NCBI GenBank assembly: GCA_903876795.1 | Contig: CAIRBK010000051.1 | Location: 1-64,000, forward strand | Length of the DNA: 64,000 bases | From: an uncultured Verrucomicrobiota bacterium | Lineage (GTDB): Bacteria; Verrucomicrobiota; Verrucomicrobiia; Opitutales; Opitutaceae | Reading direction: 5' to 3' | In this document: positions 43,835-53,201 of the stretch, piece by piece | Layout of the letters: each line of letters opens with the position of its first letter | Numbering within the stretch: the stretch's first letter is position 1 | Notes under the pieces: model-generated | What the model was told of the DNA's origin: nothing | The model's input: only the letters and a program-made list of their open reading frames with translations | Databases searched by the model: none | Program-made: the position numbers and the translations under genes

Positions 43835-45322
43835 TCAGGCGGTGGGGTTCGCTTCGATGGCGCGGCGTTGATCGAGTTCGGACTTCATCTCGGCGATTCG
43901 TTGCGAGGTGAGGGGGTATTTGTGGATGATCCAGATCGCCAGGCCCATGATGAGTGCCGGGGCGATGGCCAGGACGATACGCATGTTTTGGATGACCGGC
44001 TCGGGTTGCAGGGCGCCTTTGAGGTTGGCGTCGTAGCCGACGAGAACGACCAGCGGGCCTGAGATCAGGGTGGCAAGGGAGACGGATAACCGCAGGGTCC
44101 AAGAGAAGGTGGATTCAAAGGAGCCGGAGCGGCGGCGACCGGTGAGGAGGAGGTCTTCATCGACGCAGTCGCCCTTCATGGAAGGGATTATCACCCAAAT
44201 GGCATTCATGCCGGGCACGACGAGCAAGCTGGGGATCAGACTCAGGAACGGATAACTGGGTGTGTAGAGGACTATGGTGCTGATCGAGGACAGAAAGCCG
44301 CTGGCCATGATTACCTTCACGGCGAAAATTTTTCCGTAACGATTGGCCAAATACTGGAACAGGGGGATGCCGGCGAGACCGATGCAGGTGGACAAAGTGC
44401 CGCCGATGCCGGTGTAGGTTGCGGCGAGCTGGGTATCGCCACGAAACACGTAGTTGAGCCGAGTGTAGAATTCGAGGCCGCCTTTGACCGCGGTCGCGAG
44501 CATCAGGAGGAACGTGAAAACGATGAGGATGACAAAGGCGCGGCTTTGGAAAGTCAGCTTGAGGTTTTCGCGCAGGGTCAGCTCGGTGGCGGGTTCGTTT
44601 TTGCTGCTGACGCTGGTGCGCTCCTTGACGAAGAGAGGCATGAGCCCGAAACCCAGCACGATCACGCCAAGGCCGACAAAAACCCAGAAAGCTCCCCGGA
44701 TAACGTCGGGTTGCCCGCTAACGTCATTGAAAATGGGACGTTGGGTGAGCCACCAGAGCCAGGACATGCCGAGGCCGGCGAGGGTGCCGGTGTAGGCCCG
44801 CCAGGTGGCGACATTGGTGCGTTCGGTGCTGTTGGTGGTGCACTCCAAAAGCACGCATTGGTAGGGAATGTTCCAGATGGCGAAAAAAACGAGCGCCACG
44901 GCGCTGGCACCCACCATCCAAGCGATGATCCACGAGGTGGGCCAAGATTGGTCGAACAGGAAGAGCACCGGGCCCCAAGCCGCCATGAGAAAAGCCCCGG
45001 CGAACATATAGGGCTTCCGCCGCCCCCAGCGGGTGCGGGTTTTGTCGGATAGGTAGCCCATGATCATGTCGCAGACGCCGCTCCAAACGGAGAGGATGAC
45101 GGCACACGCACTCATGATCGCCGGAGATATACCGCACGTGACGACAAAGATGGGATTGAGGATGAATTTTTCCGCGTGGGCATCGATGCCTCCGGCAAGG
45201 CCGCCGAAGCCGTAGGCGAGCTTCTCTTTAAAGGGGACCTTTTCGTTTTCGGGTATGACTTCGCGCACAACGGCGGCTGGAGCACGGGATGGCGGGGAGT
45301 GTTGGCTGGTGGGATTCGACAT
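43835..45322 (-). CDS. GPH-family (MelB-type) sugar:cation symporter
   Basis: The 495-residue protein has about 12 hydrophobic segments, starting near residue 55. It carries the GPH/MelB loop motif DMIMGYLSDKTRTRWGRRKPYM between helices 2 and 3 and a cytoplasmic NIPYQCVLLECTTNSTERTN segment resembling the conserved P-Y-x-A-L-x-x-E-x-T region. GPH transporters move di- and oligosaccharides or glycosides with Na+ or H+. It is the only transporter in the operon and lies between GH36 and GH29 genes, so it probably imports a galactose- or fucose-containing oligosaccharide. The start overlaps nothing; 161 bases separate it from the GH36 stop. Confidence 0.85.
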   Translation of the reverse strand: MSNPTSQHSPPSRAPAAVVREVIPENEKVPFKEKLAYGFGGLAGGIDAHAEKFILNPIFVVTCGISPAIMSACAVILSVWSGVCDMIMGYLSDKTRTRWGRRKPYMFAGAFLMAAWGPVLFLFDQSWPTSWIIAWMVGASAVALVFFAIWNIPYQCVLLECTTNSTERTNVATWRAYTGTLAGLGMSWLWWLTQRPIFNDVSGQPDVIRGAFWVFVGLGVIVLGFGLMPLFVKERTSVSSKNEPATELTLRENLKLTFQSRAFVILIVFTFLLMLATAVKGGLEFYTRLNYVFRGDTQLAATYTGIGGTLSTCIGLAGIPLFQYLANRYGKIFAVKVIMASGFLSSISTIVLYTPSYPFLSLIPSLLVVPGMNAIWVIIPSMKGDCVDEDLLLTGRRRSGSFESTFSWTLRLSVSLATLISGPLVVLVGYDANLKGALQPEPVIQNMRIVLAIAPALIMGLAIWIIHKYPLTSQRIAEMKSELDQRRAIEANPTA

Positions 45323-45466
45323 GTAGAGTTGCCTAAAAAAAGCTTACTTGGCTGAGCAGATGACTGGCGCGTGAACCCGCGTCCTCTGCCGGTGCCGATT
45401 TTTTCAAAGCAAGCGACGCGGGCGGAAGTGGATTACGAATGAGGGCAGCGGGCTTTTTAATGGAAG

Positions 45467-45476
45467 ACAGCTCCTA
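45467..45476. repeat. Solo copy of the terminal repeat of the 148-bp hairpin element
   Basis: ACAGCTCCTA here is identical to the right end of the element at 5305-5452; the match extends to GACAGCTCCTA. It lies 7 bases before the stop of the GH36 gene (which is on the minus strand), so, as at the first site, it directly follows a stop codon. No matching opposite end is seen nearby. It may be a decayed or single-ended copy, or chance at this length. Confidence 0.35.
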
Positions 45477-45483
45477 GGTCGGT

Positions 45484-47673
45484 TCAGACGCGGCGCAGGT
45501 GGATGAGGCGGGATGAGAAATCGTCCGTGGCGCGCAAGACGAGTTGGGAGAGGGGGGCGGAGGTGTCGGCATTGTCGCAGGCGAGGCCGATGCCGCTGGT
45601 CTCGACGATGCGCCATTCGCCTTCGGGCAAGGGGACGGTAAAGGTCGTGCCAGTCGTCGATCCGAAGGCGTGGACGACGACCAGGGCCTCGTCGGCGGCG
45701 GGGCGGGCGGTGCGCACCACGGCCTGCCAGCCGCGCGGGTGGCGCCAGCTTTTACCCAAAGCGAGGTGCAGGCGGGATTGGCCGTCGGCGATGAGGTGTT
45801 TCACGCGGTCGTAGAACTCGAGTTGCGCGACCACCTGCCGCCACGAGGCTTCGGGCAGGGTGGCGATTTCGCCCGAGAGGCAGAGGCGTCCGAGGAAGCC
45901 GGCGGCCAGCGACCAATGCAGGCGCGCCGGGGTGTCGGTCGGGTGAAGCACGGCCCAAATTTGGTTTTGGCGGGGTTGGATGAGCCGATGGAGACTGGCG
46001 GCGATGATCGGGATGTCGCGGCCCTCGTGGGCGTCGCTGAACGAGGCCATCGAGCCAAGGGCGAGGAAGGACGGTTCGAGTCGGTGTCCGCCGGAGGAAC
46101 AGATTTCGATCACGAGGTCGGGGATTTCCTCGCGCAGTTTGCGGTAGAACCGTTGCACGCCTTCAAGGTGCAGGCGCAGGCCTTCGCCCAGCGAATCGGG
46201 GTGGTCCACGCCGAGGCCGATGGTCTCGTTGTAGTCCACCTTCAGATACCCGAAGCCGTCGTCGTGCAGGCGGCGGATGACTTTTTCGGTGAGGTAATCA
46301 AAGGTCCACGGATCGGTGAAATCCCAGAAGTGGCGGGTGCCGACACGCAGGGTGCGACCGTCGCGGCGGAGCTGGTGGTCGGACAGGGCGAAGGCCTTCG
46401 TGCCCTCCGTGCTGACCTCGAATTCAAACCATAAACCCGGCACGAAACCATGCTGGCGGAGGTGGGCGGCGACGGGCGCGAGGCCGTCGGGGAAGCGGTC
46501 GCGGGCGACGTTCCAGTCGCCGTTGAACTGGAAGGAGCCGGGCGGTTTTTCGGCCCAGCCGTCGTCGATCACGAAGTATTTGACCGGCGTGCCGACGAGC
46601 CGGGCGGCGGTGCGGGCGATGAACTCGGGGGTGGGTTTGCCCCAAGTCGAGCACCACTCGTTGAACATCACGGGAAGGGCGGCCTCGGAGGCGGGCGGCG
46701 GGAGGGCGTCGCGACCGTGCAGGCGCGTGAGGCGCTGACAAAGCCCGTCAAACGAATCGGCGGCGGTGGCCAGCAGGGCGGCGGGCGTGACGAGAGTTTC
46801 ACCGGGTGCGACGGTTTTCATCCAGTGGCCAAACTCGCGGTCGGCCAGCCCGCCCGAGAGCGAGACGCGGTCGTCACGGCGGAAAACTTCGATCTGCCAG
46901 GAGCCGGGCGCGGCGAGTTGCGCGCCCCAGAAAACACCGGCGGCGGTGTCTTCCACGGCGGCGAAGGGGAACCAGCCGCGCACGGGCATGGAGCCGATTT
47001 GGCCAAAGCGTTCGACGTTGATCGCGTAATGGGTCCAGCTCGGTTCGAGGTGGAGGTCTTCGAGGAGGGCGACGTCGTGGCGGCCCTCGCCGGCCCAAAC
47101 CGAACGGAAGCGATGCAGCCGCAGGTGCTCGGCGGCCGCCCCGGCGTCGAACGGGGTGATGCCGCCGAGGCAGAAGCTGGAAAGGAGCTCCAAGGTGAGC
47201 GGCGTATCGCCGGTGTTGGTGAACTCGGTGTGGACGCGCACGCCGTCGTCGCCCACGTGCCAGACGAGAACGTGGCGACACACGAAGGCGCGCGCGCCGA
47301 CGAGTTCGGTGACGACGCGCCAGCCGCCGCCGGGGAGGTGTTCGGCGGTTTGCACACGAAGGCGCAGACCCTCGACGGTGGGATTGAGGCGCAGGGAACG
47401 TCCGCCGCCGAAGGCCACGCCCTGGTCGTCCTCAAGGAGTTTAAGTTGCACCAGCGAGGTCTCGCCGTGCGAGGCCGGGATGTGGTGGTCGCCGGGCAGC
47501 AAGTTGACCTCAAACGAATCAATCCGGGTGCGCGGAGTGACCACGGCGGCGAGCTTGGAAGCGGGCAGCAAATGCAGGCCGATTTGGTGGGTTTTGGCGT
47601 CGAGCCGGTAGATGACGACAAAATCGCCACAGGGATAGGTGACTTCGGGGGTGTTGGCGGAGAGAGGGTTCAT
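45484..47673 (-). CDS. GH36 alpha-galactosidase
   Basis: The 729-residue product has the full GH36 plan: an N-terminal beta-supersandwich, a TIM barrel and a C-terminal beta domain. Key motifs are MFNEWCSTWGKPT, YFVIDDGWAEKPPGSFQ, PGLWFEFEVSTEG, YLKVDYNETIGLG (nucleophile D480), EICSSGGHRLEPS and SFSDAHEG (acid/base D547). No signal peptide is seen, so it hydrolyses alpha-galactosides in the cytoplasm. Its start lies 9 bases after a decayed GH29 C-terminal tail, and an 81-bp copy of its own 5' end lies at 51081-51161 beyond the GH38 gene, evidence that this junction was once duplicated. Confidence 0.87.
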   Translation of the reverse strand: MNPLSANTPEVTYPCGDFVVIYRLDAKTHQIGLHLLPASKLAAVVTPRTRIDSFEVNLLPGDHHIPASHGETSLVQLKLLEDDQGVAFGGGRSLRLNPTVEGLRLRVQTAEHLPGGGWRVVTELVGARAFVCRHVLVWHVGDDGVRVHTEFTNTGDTPLTLELLSSFCLGGITPFDAGAAAEHLRLHRFRSVWAGEGRHDVALLEDLHLEPSWTHYAINVERFGQIGSMPVRGWFPFAAVEDTAAGVFWGAQLAAPGSWQIEVFRRDDRVSLSGGLADREFGHWMKTVAPGETLVTPAALLATAADSFDGLCQRLTRLHGRDALPPPASEAALPVMFNEWCSTWGKPTPEFIARTAARLVGTPVKYFVIDDGWAEKPPGSFQFNGDWNVARDRFPDGLAPVAAHLRQHGFVPGLWFEFEVSTEGTKAFALSDHQLRRDGRTLRVGTRHFWDFTDPWTFDYLTEKVIRRLHDDGFGYLKVDYNETIGLGVDHPDSLGEGLRLHLEGVQRFYRKLREEIPDLVIEICSSGGHRLEPSFLALGSMASFSDAHEGRDIPIIAASLHRLIQPRQNQIWAVLHPTDTPARLHWSLAAGFLGRLCLSGEIATLPEASWRQVVAQLEFYDRVKHLIADGQSRLHLALGKSWRHPRGWQAVVRTARPAADEALVVVHAFGSTTGTTFTVPLPEGEWRIVETSGIGLACDNADTSAPLSQLVLRATDDFSSRLIHLRRV

Positions 47674-47674
47674 G
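47594..47674. repeat. 81-bp direct repeat, copy 1 (5' end of GH36)
   Basis: Bases 47594-47674 and 51081-51161 are the same in 80 of 81 positions and have the same orientation. Copy 1 is the beginning of the intact GH36 gene. The two copies bracket the GH38 gene and about 3.5 kb of DNA, so homologous recombination between them could delete GH38. Confidence 0.9.
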
Positions 47675-47682
47675 TGCGAAAT

Positions 47683-47766
47683 TCAGTGATTAAGAGTGGA
47701 GCGTCGAAAAATGATTTCTGTAAACTCGTGGTGGTCTTGGTCGCCCGAGCCGGGAGCGGTAAGTGA
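47683..47766 (-). pseudogene. Remnant of a GH29 C-terminal tail
   Basis: On the minus strand this encodes LTAPGSGDQDHHEFTEIIFR (plus a short rest) and a TGA at 47683-47685. It aligns with the last residues of the GH29 protein at 51170-53086 (LAPGPGDQAHLGFKEVIFRR). The stop is 9 bases before the GH36 start, the same spacing as between the GH29 stop and the GH36 remnant at 51160. No open frame upstream continues the homology. Confidence 0.7.
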
Positions 47767-47806
47767 TTTTGAAGCAGGCGGGGCGTCCTTAGGAATTACA
47801 GGCGCG

Positions 47807-50800
47807 TTATTGCGAGAATCGGATGCTGACCAAGTCGTAGGGGCGGAATTTGAGTTCGTTGTTCACGAGGGGTTCATAATGTTTCCCGCTAAGATCGGTG
47901 CGGGATAGGTTCCAGCCGGGTGTGGTCATGATCCGCACACAGCCGTGTTCGCCCAAGGTTTCGTGCAGGCGCAAAATCCATCGTCCCGACGGTTCGGGAA
48001 CAACCCAGCAGGGAACCAGGCTCTCACCGCCGATCAATCCCTCGAAACCGGAAGTGCCCGACAAGGGATTCGCCAAGCCGATGGCCGGTGTGAACAGCGT
48101 ATCCGCCAGGGCGGCCGGTTGCGATTCCCGCGGGGCTTGCCGATCAAAAAAGCCCACGGCGAGTCGGATGACCTGGCTTCCGAGGTCGGTGAGCGGCCGT
48201 TGCCAAGTATCCTCTGCAAGCGGGGTCGTATAGGTTTTATGCCAGTCATGTGTGCTGGTATCTAGGTCGCTCGCGGTTCCGGGGGGAGCGGGACTACGCA
48301 AGAGGCTCAGGGCGAGATTGCCGTCGCGGCAACTGAATCCGTATTTTGATTCGGTCACGAGAAACAACCCTTGGCGTTCGCCCTCGTCGGCGACGCAGGC
48401 CCAGCGCGAGCCCGGGGCTTCCCAGATGGCTTCAGCGGCTTCCATGCCGGGACGCTGCGGGCGAAGGATGCTCCCGAAAGGACCGCCAAATCTTGCCGAG
48501 GGAGCCTGGTAGGCCGTCGGGAAATGAAGCTTTAGGAGGGCGTGGGGATCACGCCAGTCCACCTCCAGTTCGATGAGCAAGACCGGCGCGATCGGCGAGA
48601 GGCGGTAGCGCGTGGTGATGCGACTGAAACATCCCACGCTCCGAGTGAAGGTAAGCGCTCCGTCGTTCTCCACGGCGGCCGTGGCGGCGGTCGTGACCCA
48701 GGAGCCATTCGCCAAAGACTGACGATCGATATCCCACGAGCCAAAGTTGGCGGGATGCTCCGGGTAGATCGCCAACCTGGCAGCCGGACCTTTTAGCAGC
48801 AGTGATCGCCCGTTGATCGCGCAGGCCGTGATCTGGCCGTTTTCATCAAAATCGACCACCATGCCAAGCCCTCCTATCTGATGAACCGATGCGCGGACGG
48901 GCTCCGGTATGCGGGCCAGGGAAACGGGGGCATAACCCAAGGGCGGAAGGTCGAGGATGCGGGGGAACCCGGTTTCCGCAGTCAATTCCACCGATCTTGC
49001 CAGCGCGAGCGGGTTAAAATAACCAGCCGTGCCGGCTCCTCCGAGGGTTTCCGCTGCGGCCGCAAGGGAATTTCGCGCCAGATCGGTGACCTCGGGTTCC
49101 GAAAGTCGGTAAACTTCGTTGATGGAACTGCCGGGTAACCAGTCGTGGAATTGGTGGAAGACCAAGCGTTCCCAATATTTCCGCGGAATGGGGCCCGAGG
49201 CGGCGAGCATGTGGGCCGCCTCCAGGGTTTGCAGGGCGGTCTCGGCCCGGCGGTAAACCGCCTTGATGCGCGACTGGTTCGTGTAACACCCCCGATGATA
49301 TTCCAGATAAAGTTCTCCGGCGAATTCGGGTAGATCGGCGGCGACCTTTTCCAGGCGATCAAAAAATCCTGCGATGGTTCCCCACGTTGTGCGGGGGACG
49401 CCATGCATGTCGGCCAGTCGTCGCATCCGCTCGCATTGCGCATACGAGACACCGCCGCCGCCGTCTCCGTGGCCGACGCAGGCCAGGGATTCGTCATGGA
49501 CGGTGGCCTGACGATAAACCTCCTCGATGTTGCGCATCTCTTTCACCCGCGCGTCGAGGGTGTAGCCCATCTGATGCTGAGACAGATGAGCCAGAACCTG
49601 CGAACCATCGGCGCCGATCCAGGTGAAGCTGCTGTGCGGGAAATGCGAGATGGGGTTCCAGTGCATTTTCGTGGAGTAGAACCGATCCACGCCCGCCTGG
49701 CGCATGATGGTGGGCAGGCAGGCGGGGAACCCAAAAGCATCCGGCAACCAAAGCACCCGCGAGGTGTTCCCGGTCAGCCGGCGGGTGTCCTCCTGGCCGA
49801 GCAAGAAACTGCGCGCCAAGGCTTCCCCGCACGGCAGCAGGCAGTCGCTCTCCACATACATGGCGCCCTCCGCTTCCCAACGTTGATCTGCAATGAGTTT
49901 TCGGGTGGACTGATGGAGCGCGGGAGCCAGCCGTTCCACCGCCGCGTAGCTGGCGGGTTGGCTGTATCCGAAGCGCAACTCCGGATACTCATCGAGCAGT
50001 CGGTGCATGGAGGAAAACGTGTGGACGGCTTTGAACTCGCCCGCGTGTTCCGGCCAGAGCCAAACCAAATCCAGATGGGAATGCCCCGTGGCGCAGATGT
50101 CGAGGAAGCGCCGTTCGGAACGGAACTCCGATTTGATGACTTGCAACACGCCGAGGGCTCCCTTGGCTCCGTCACGATCAAAGGCATCGCAGGCATCTTC
50201 GAGGCGTCGCAGCAGCCTGCGAAACCATGCCGGCGCCGAGTCCAGCGGGGCATGGTAGCAAAAACCCTGGCTGAGATTTACTTGGCTACCGCCCCGTGCG
50301 CCCAGGGTTTTCGCTTCCAGGTCCAGCAGCTCCGACCACACCTCAAAATCATAAAAAGCGTTCCACGCGTCGTCGTCGCGTTGATACAGGCCGCACTCCA
50401 CGAGCTTCTTGCCGGGATTGCTCGCCATGACATCAAGGACGAGAGAAGTGACGCCTTGCGGAAGCGGGTGAAAAAAATGCTCGCGATCAAATCCGGCCCA
50501 TGGGGTGGTTCCCAGAAAAACCGTGGATTCTCCTTGGTGGTTCCACTTCAACCAAGTCCTGGCTCCGGCTGTGGCCGGCTCGTCCCAGGCGAGTTTGAAT
50601 CGCGTGTAGTCGAACACACTTTGTCCGCAAGCCGCGCCTGGCTCGATTGGGGAGAAGGTTTCGTCGTCGGCTTCGCTCAAGGGCTGGAATCGCTCGCGCG
50701 TGGAACCCATTGCAACTTGCACGGTGCCGACGTGGCGCCAGCACAGTTTCGACAGGTGATCACGAACGGAGACAATCCGGGCGAGGGAAAGACGCTGAAG

Positions 50801-50818
50801 AGGATTTTTCGGCAGCAT
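47807..50818 (-). CDS. GH38 alpha-mannosidase
   Basis: From ATG 50818 the product has 1003 residues; the frame extends to a TTG at 50887, considered less likely. GH38 features: an N-terminal Ig-like domain, the zinc-binding ATGHSHLDLVWLWPEH (H248, D250), VESDCLLPCGEALARSF, the nucleophile motif WLPDAFGFPACLP (D360), VGHGDGGGGVS and HQFHDWLPGSSINEVY near the end of the helical domain, then beta-sandwich domains. Family members hydrolyse alpha-mannosides in bacterial cytoplasm. No signal peptide is seen. The gene sits between two fragments of a duplicated GH29/GH36 junction, so it seems to have been inserted into, or retained within, a rearranged operon. Confidence 0.87.
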   Translation of the reverse strand: MLPKNPLQRLSLARIVSVRDHLSKLCWRHVGTVQVAMGSTRERFQPLSEADDETFSPIEPGAACGQSVFDYTRFKLAWDEPATAGARTWLKWNHQGESTVFLGTTPWAGFDREHFFHPLPQGVTSLVLDVMASNPGKKLVECGLYQRDDDAWNAFYDFEVWSELLDLEAKTLGARGGSQVNLSQGFCYHAPLDSAPAWFRRLLRRLEDACDAFDRDGAKGALGVLQVIKSEFRSERRFLDICATGHSHLDLVWLWPEHAGEFKAVHTFSSMHRLLDEYPELRFGYSQPASYAAVERLAPALHQSTRKLIADQRWEAEGAMYVESDCLLPCGEALARSFLLGQEDTRRLTGNTSRVLWLPDAFGFPACLPTIMRQAGVDRFYSTKMHWNPISHFPHSSFTWIGADGSQVLAHLSQHQMGYTLDARVKEMRNIEEVYRQATVHDESLACVGHGDGGGGVSYAQCERMRRLADMHGVPRTTWGTIAGFFDRLEKVAADLPEFAGELYLEYHRGCYTNQSRIKAVYRRAETALQTLEAAHMLAASGPIPRKYWERLVFHQFHDWLPGSSINEVYRLSEPEVTDLARNSLAAAAETLGGAGTAGYFNPLALARSVELTAETGFPRILDLPPLGYAPVSLARIPEPVRASVHQIGGLGMVVDFDENGQITACAINGRSLLLKGPAARLAIYPEHPANFGSWDIDRQSLANGSWVTTAATAAVENDGALTFTRSVGCFSRITTRYRLSPIAPVLLIELEVDWRDPHALLKLHFPTAYQAPSARFGGPFGSILRPQRPGMEAAEAIWEAPGSRWACVADEGERQGLFLVTESKYGFSCRDGNLALSLLRSPAPPGTASDLDTSTHDWHKTYTTPLAEDTWQRPLTDLGSQVIRLAVGFFDRQAPRESQPAALADTLFTPAIGLANPLSGTSGFEGLIGGESLVPCWVVPEPSGRWILRLHETLGEHGCVRIMTTPGWNLSRTDLSGKHYEPLVNNELKFRPYDLVSIRFSQ

Positions 50819-51044
50819 AGTCGATGGAACTAATGACTTAGAGTGACGGAGATAATGGCTTGGATTGAAGATAGTCAGGTTCCTCAAGCGGGAACGAGGG
50901 CGTGCGTGTCGTCAGCGATCACAGCCAGTGGCGTGGACGTGGGGGCGGCGGCGAGGTCCTGGCGGTCGCCGATGGTTTCCCTGGCTCGGCGGGCACTAAG
51001 CGGCAGGCGGCTAGCAACTCAAGTAGGGCCACGGCGGCTTTTTT

Positions 51045-51160
51045 CAGGTGGGCAGCAGGTGAAGGCCGACTTAGAGGGTCTTGGCGTCGAGCCGGTAGAT
51101 GACGACAAAATCGCCACAGGGATAGGTGACTTCGGGGGTGTTGGCGGAGAGCGGGTTCAT
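51045..51160 (-). pseudogene. Remnant of the 5' end of a second GH36 gene
   Basis: ATG at 51160 opens MNPLSANTPEVTYPCGDF and continues to YRLDAKTL, identical to GH36 until a TAA at 51071-51073. Beyond the stop the frame still reads VGLHLLPT, matching IGLHLLPA of GH36, and then decays. It is a broken copy of the GH36 5' end, 9 bases after the GH29 stop codon. Up to 50819 nothing further is recognisable. Confidence 0.85.
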
Positions 51161-51161
51161 G
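51081..51161. repeat. 81-bp direct repeat, copy 2
   Basis: This is the partner of 47594-47674; see there. It differs by one base and lies at the beginning of the GH36 remnant. The high identity against the decay just beyond it suggests a short recent copy or gene conversion. Confidence 0.9.
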
Positions 51162-51169
51162 GAGTGAAA

Positions 51170-53086
51170 TTAGCGGGTGGAGTTGATCCGGCGGAAAATG
51201 ACTTCCTTGAAACCGAGGTGGGCCTGGTCGCCCGGGCCGGGGGCAAGCACGCGGAAATCCACGGTAATTTCGCCGCCGTGCGCGACCGTGATCGTGCCGG
51301 CGGGCGAGTGGCCTTCGGCGAAACACTTCGAATCGGCGGAGGGCGAGAGCGTGCCGCGCAGGCGGGTCTCCAACGTGGTGGCGTCGGCCGGTGAGGCGTT
51401 GGCGGGGGTGACCGTCAGGCGGATGGTTTGCTCGTCGGACCAGGGCGCGCCGTGCTGGCGGGAAACACTGATGATCTCGACCGCATACTCCCCGGGCTCG
51501 GGCAGCCAGGCATGCCAGGCGAGCGCGGCCCCGCCGAGGTGACCGTCGAGCCAAAGACCGTTTTCCAGCTTGGCGGTGGCTCCGCCGTAATCGAGTTCGC
51601 CGGCGGCACCGACGCCGACGAGACGGGCATCGCGCGACGCTGCGGGCGTGCCGGGACACACGGTGGCGCGGGCGGCGAGCAGGCGAAGCGAGCCGTTTTG
51701 CGGGATCAGGCGGAGGTCGATCAGTGGTTCGCCGGAGGTCGCCAACTCGGCAACGATGACGCGCGGCAGAGCTTCGGCGTGGAGGGGCGGCGTGGGGTTG
51801 GTCGTCGGCTCGTCCGGCGACAGGTGCAGGGTGAGCGCGCCGCCGAGGTCGGCGGGCGCTTGCTGGAAAGGCAGGTCGTCGTCTGGTCGGGCGAGATCGT
51901 AGACGCGGCGCACGCGTTCGCCGAGTCCGTTCAAGGTGAAGGCGGCGGCGAAGGGCGGTTTCAGAATGAGGTGGAGGCGGGTGGGTTGGTTTTCGGAACC
52001 ACGCCGGACGGTGAGCCAACCCCAGTCAAAATCGGCGGGGAACGGGTTGCCTTCGGTGCCTTGGATGGCGGAGGCGTGCAGGCGCATCCAGTCTCCAACT
52101 ACACCGAGGATGCGGGTGGTCTCGGCGGGGAAAGTGCCGTCGGGGCGCGGGCCGACGTTGAGGAGGTAATTGGCGTCGCGGGCGGCGAGAGAGACGAGCA
52201 AGGCGATGATTTCGGCGGGGGATTTCCAGGCGTGGTCGGTCCACTTGAAGCCCCAGGTGTCGTTGAGCGTGCCGGGGCATTCCCAGGCGCCCTCGCGGCG
52301 GGCGGCGGGTGTTTGGTTGTCGCCGAGGCTGCCGTAATCGCCGAGGCCGTGGCCGACGCGGGAGTTGACCAGACAACGCGGCTGAAGCTCCTTGACGCGA
52401 TGGACGAGGCGACGGCTCAGCTCGGGCGGGATGCTGACCGGGCAGTCGAACCAGAGCACGGCGATGTCGCCGTAGCGGGTGAGCAGTTCCTCGACTTGCG
52501 GGAGGACTTTGCCCTCGAAATAGCGCGCGAAACGTTTGGCGGCGAGGTTGGGGAAGTCCCAGCTGTTGCCCCAGGGCATGCCTTTGTTGGTGTAGAAATC
52601 CGGGCCGGGATCGCCGCCGTCGGGGTGGTTCCAGTCGAGGTCTTGCGAGTAGTAGAGACCGAGGCTCAGGCCCTGTTCGCGGCAGGCGCGGGCCAACTCA
52701 GCCAGCGGATCGCGACCAAAGGGCGTGCGGTCGAAGATGTTATAGGGCGAAACCCGCGAATGATACATGGCGAAACCGTCGTGGTGCTTGGCGGTGAAAA
52801 CGATGTAGCGCATCCCGGCCTCGCGAGCGGCGCGCACCCAGGCATCGGCATCGAACGCGGCCGGGCAGAAATCTTCGGCCAGCCGGGCGTATTCGCGGTT
52901 AGGTATGCGAAAGCGGGCCTGGAGCCATTCGCCGACATACTCGGCTTCCTGCCCGCGCCAAATACCGCCGGGCAAGGCGTAGAGGCCCCAGTGGATAAAC
53001 ATCCCGAAACGGGCGTCGCGAAACCGGTCGAGCGGAGCGCGGGCGGGCGCGGGTGCGTGGGCGGTGGAGGGGGAGGAGTCGGGCAT
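51170..53086 (-). CDS. GH29 alpha-L-fucosidase (long form)
   Basis: From ATG 53086 the product has 638 residues; the open frame extends to 53254, but that would overlap the divergent AraC gene. GH29 motifs: FGMFIHWGLYALPGGIW, YIVFTAKHHDGFAMYHS, LGLYYSQDLDW and IAVLWFDCPVS with D214 as candidate nucleophile, then NYLLNVGPRPDGTFP. After the barrel come two beta domains of about 260 residues, including a likely carbohydrate-binding part (LPEPGEYAVEIISVSRQHGAPWSDEQ). No signal peptide is seen. It is the first gene of the minus-strand operon. The product probably removes fucose from imported oligosaccharides. Confidence 0.83.
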   Translation of the reverse strand: MPDSSPSTAHAPAPARAPLDRFRDARFGMFIHWGLYALPGGIWRGQEAEYVGEWLQARFRIPNREYARLAEDFCPAAFDADAWVRAAREAGMRYIVFTAKHHDGFAMYHSRVSPYNIFDRTPFGRDPLAELARACREQGLSLGLYYSQDLDWNHPDGGDPGPDFYTNKGMPWGNSWDFPNLAAKRFARYFEGKVLPQVEELLTRYGDIAVLWFDCPVSIPPELSRRLVHRVKELQPRCLVNSRVGHGLGDYGSLGDNQTPAARREGAWECPGTLNDTWGFKWTDHAWKSPAEIIALLVSLAARDANYLLNVGPRPDGTFPAETTRILGVVGDWMRLHASAIQGTEGNPFPADFDWGWLTVRRGSENQPTRLHLILKPPFAAAFTLNGLGERVRRVYDLARPDDDLPFQQAPADLGGALTLHLSPDEPTTNPTPPLHAEALPRVIVAELATSGEPLIDLRLIPQNGSLRLLAARATVCPGTPAASRDARLVGVGAAGELDYGGATAKLENGLWLDGHLGGAALAWHAWLPEPGEYAVEIISVSRQHGAPWSDEQTIRLTVTPANASPADATTLETRLRGTLSPSADSKCFAEGHSPAGTITVAHGGEITVDFRVLAPGPGDQAHLGFKEVIFRRINSTR

Positions 53087-53176
53087 GACGGGGGGGGGAC
53101 GGGGAGGAACGTGGAGGACCAAATCACGGCGAGAAAAGAATAACGGGCCGGCGCGCGCTTGACCATGCATCGGATG

Positions 53177-53197
53177 GGATGTTTTTGTGTAAAAAAT
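53177..53197. promoter_or_regulatory. Shared motif before the AraC gene
   Basis: GGATGTTTTTGTG followed by TAAAAAAT lies 4 bases before the AraC start and closely matches 38702-38720 in front of another AraC gene. It may be a promoter or operator in the GH29/AraC intergenic region (53087-53201). I do not see a confident -35/-10 pair. Confidence 0.35.
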
Positions 53198-53201
53198 CGA
53201 C

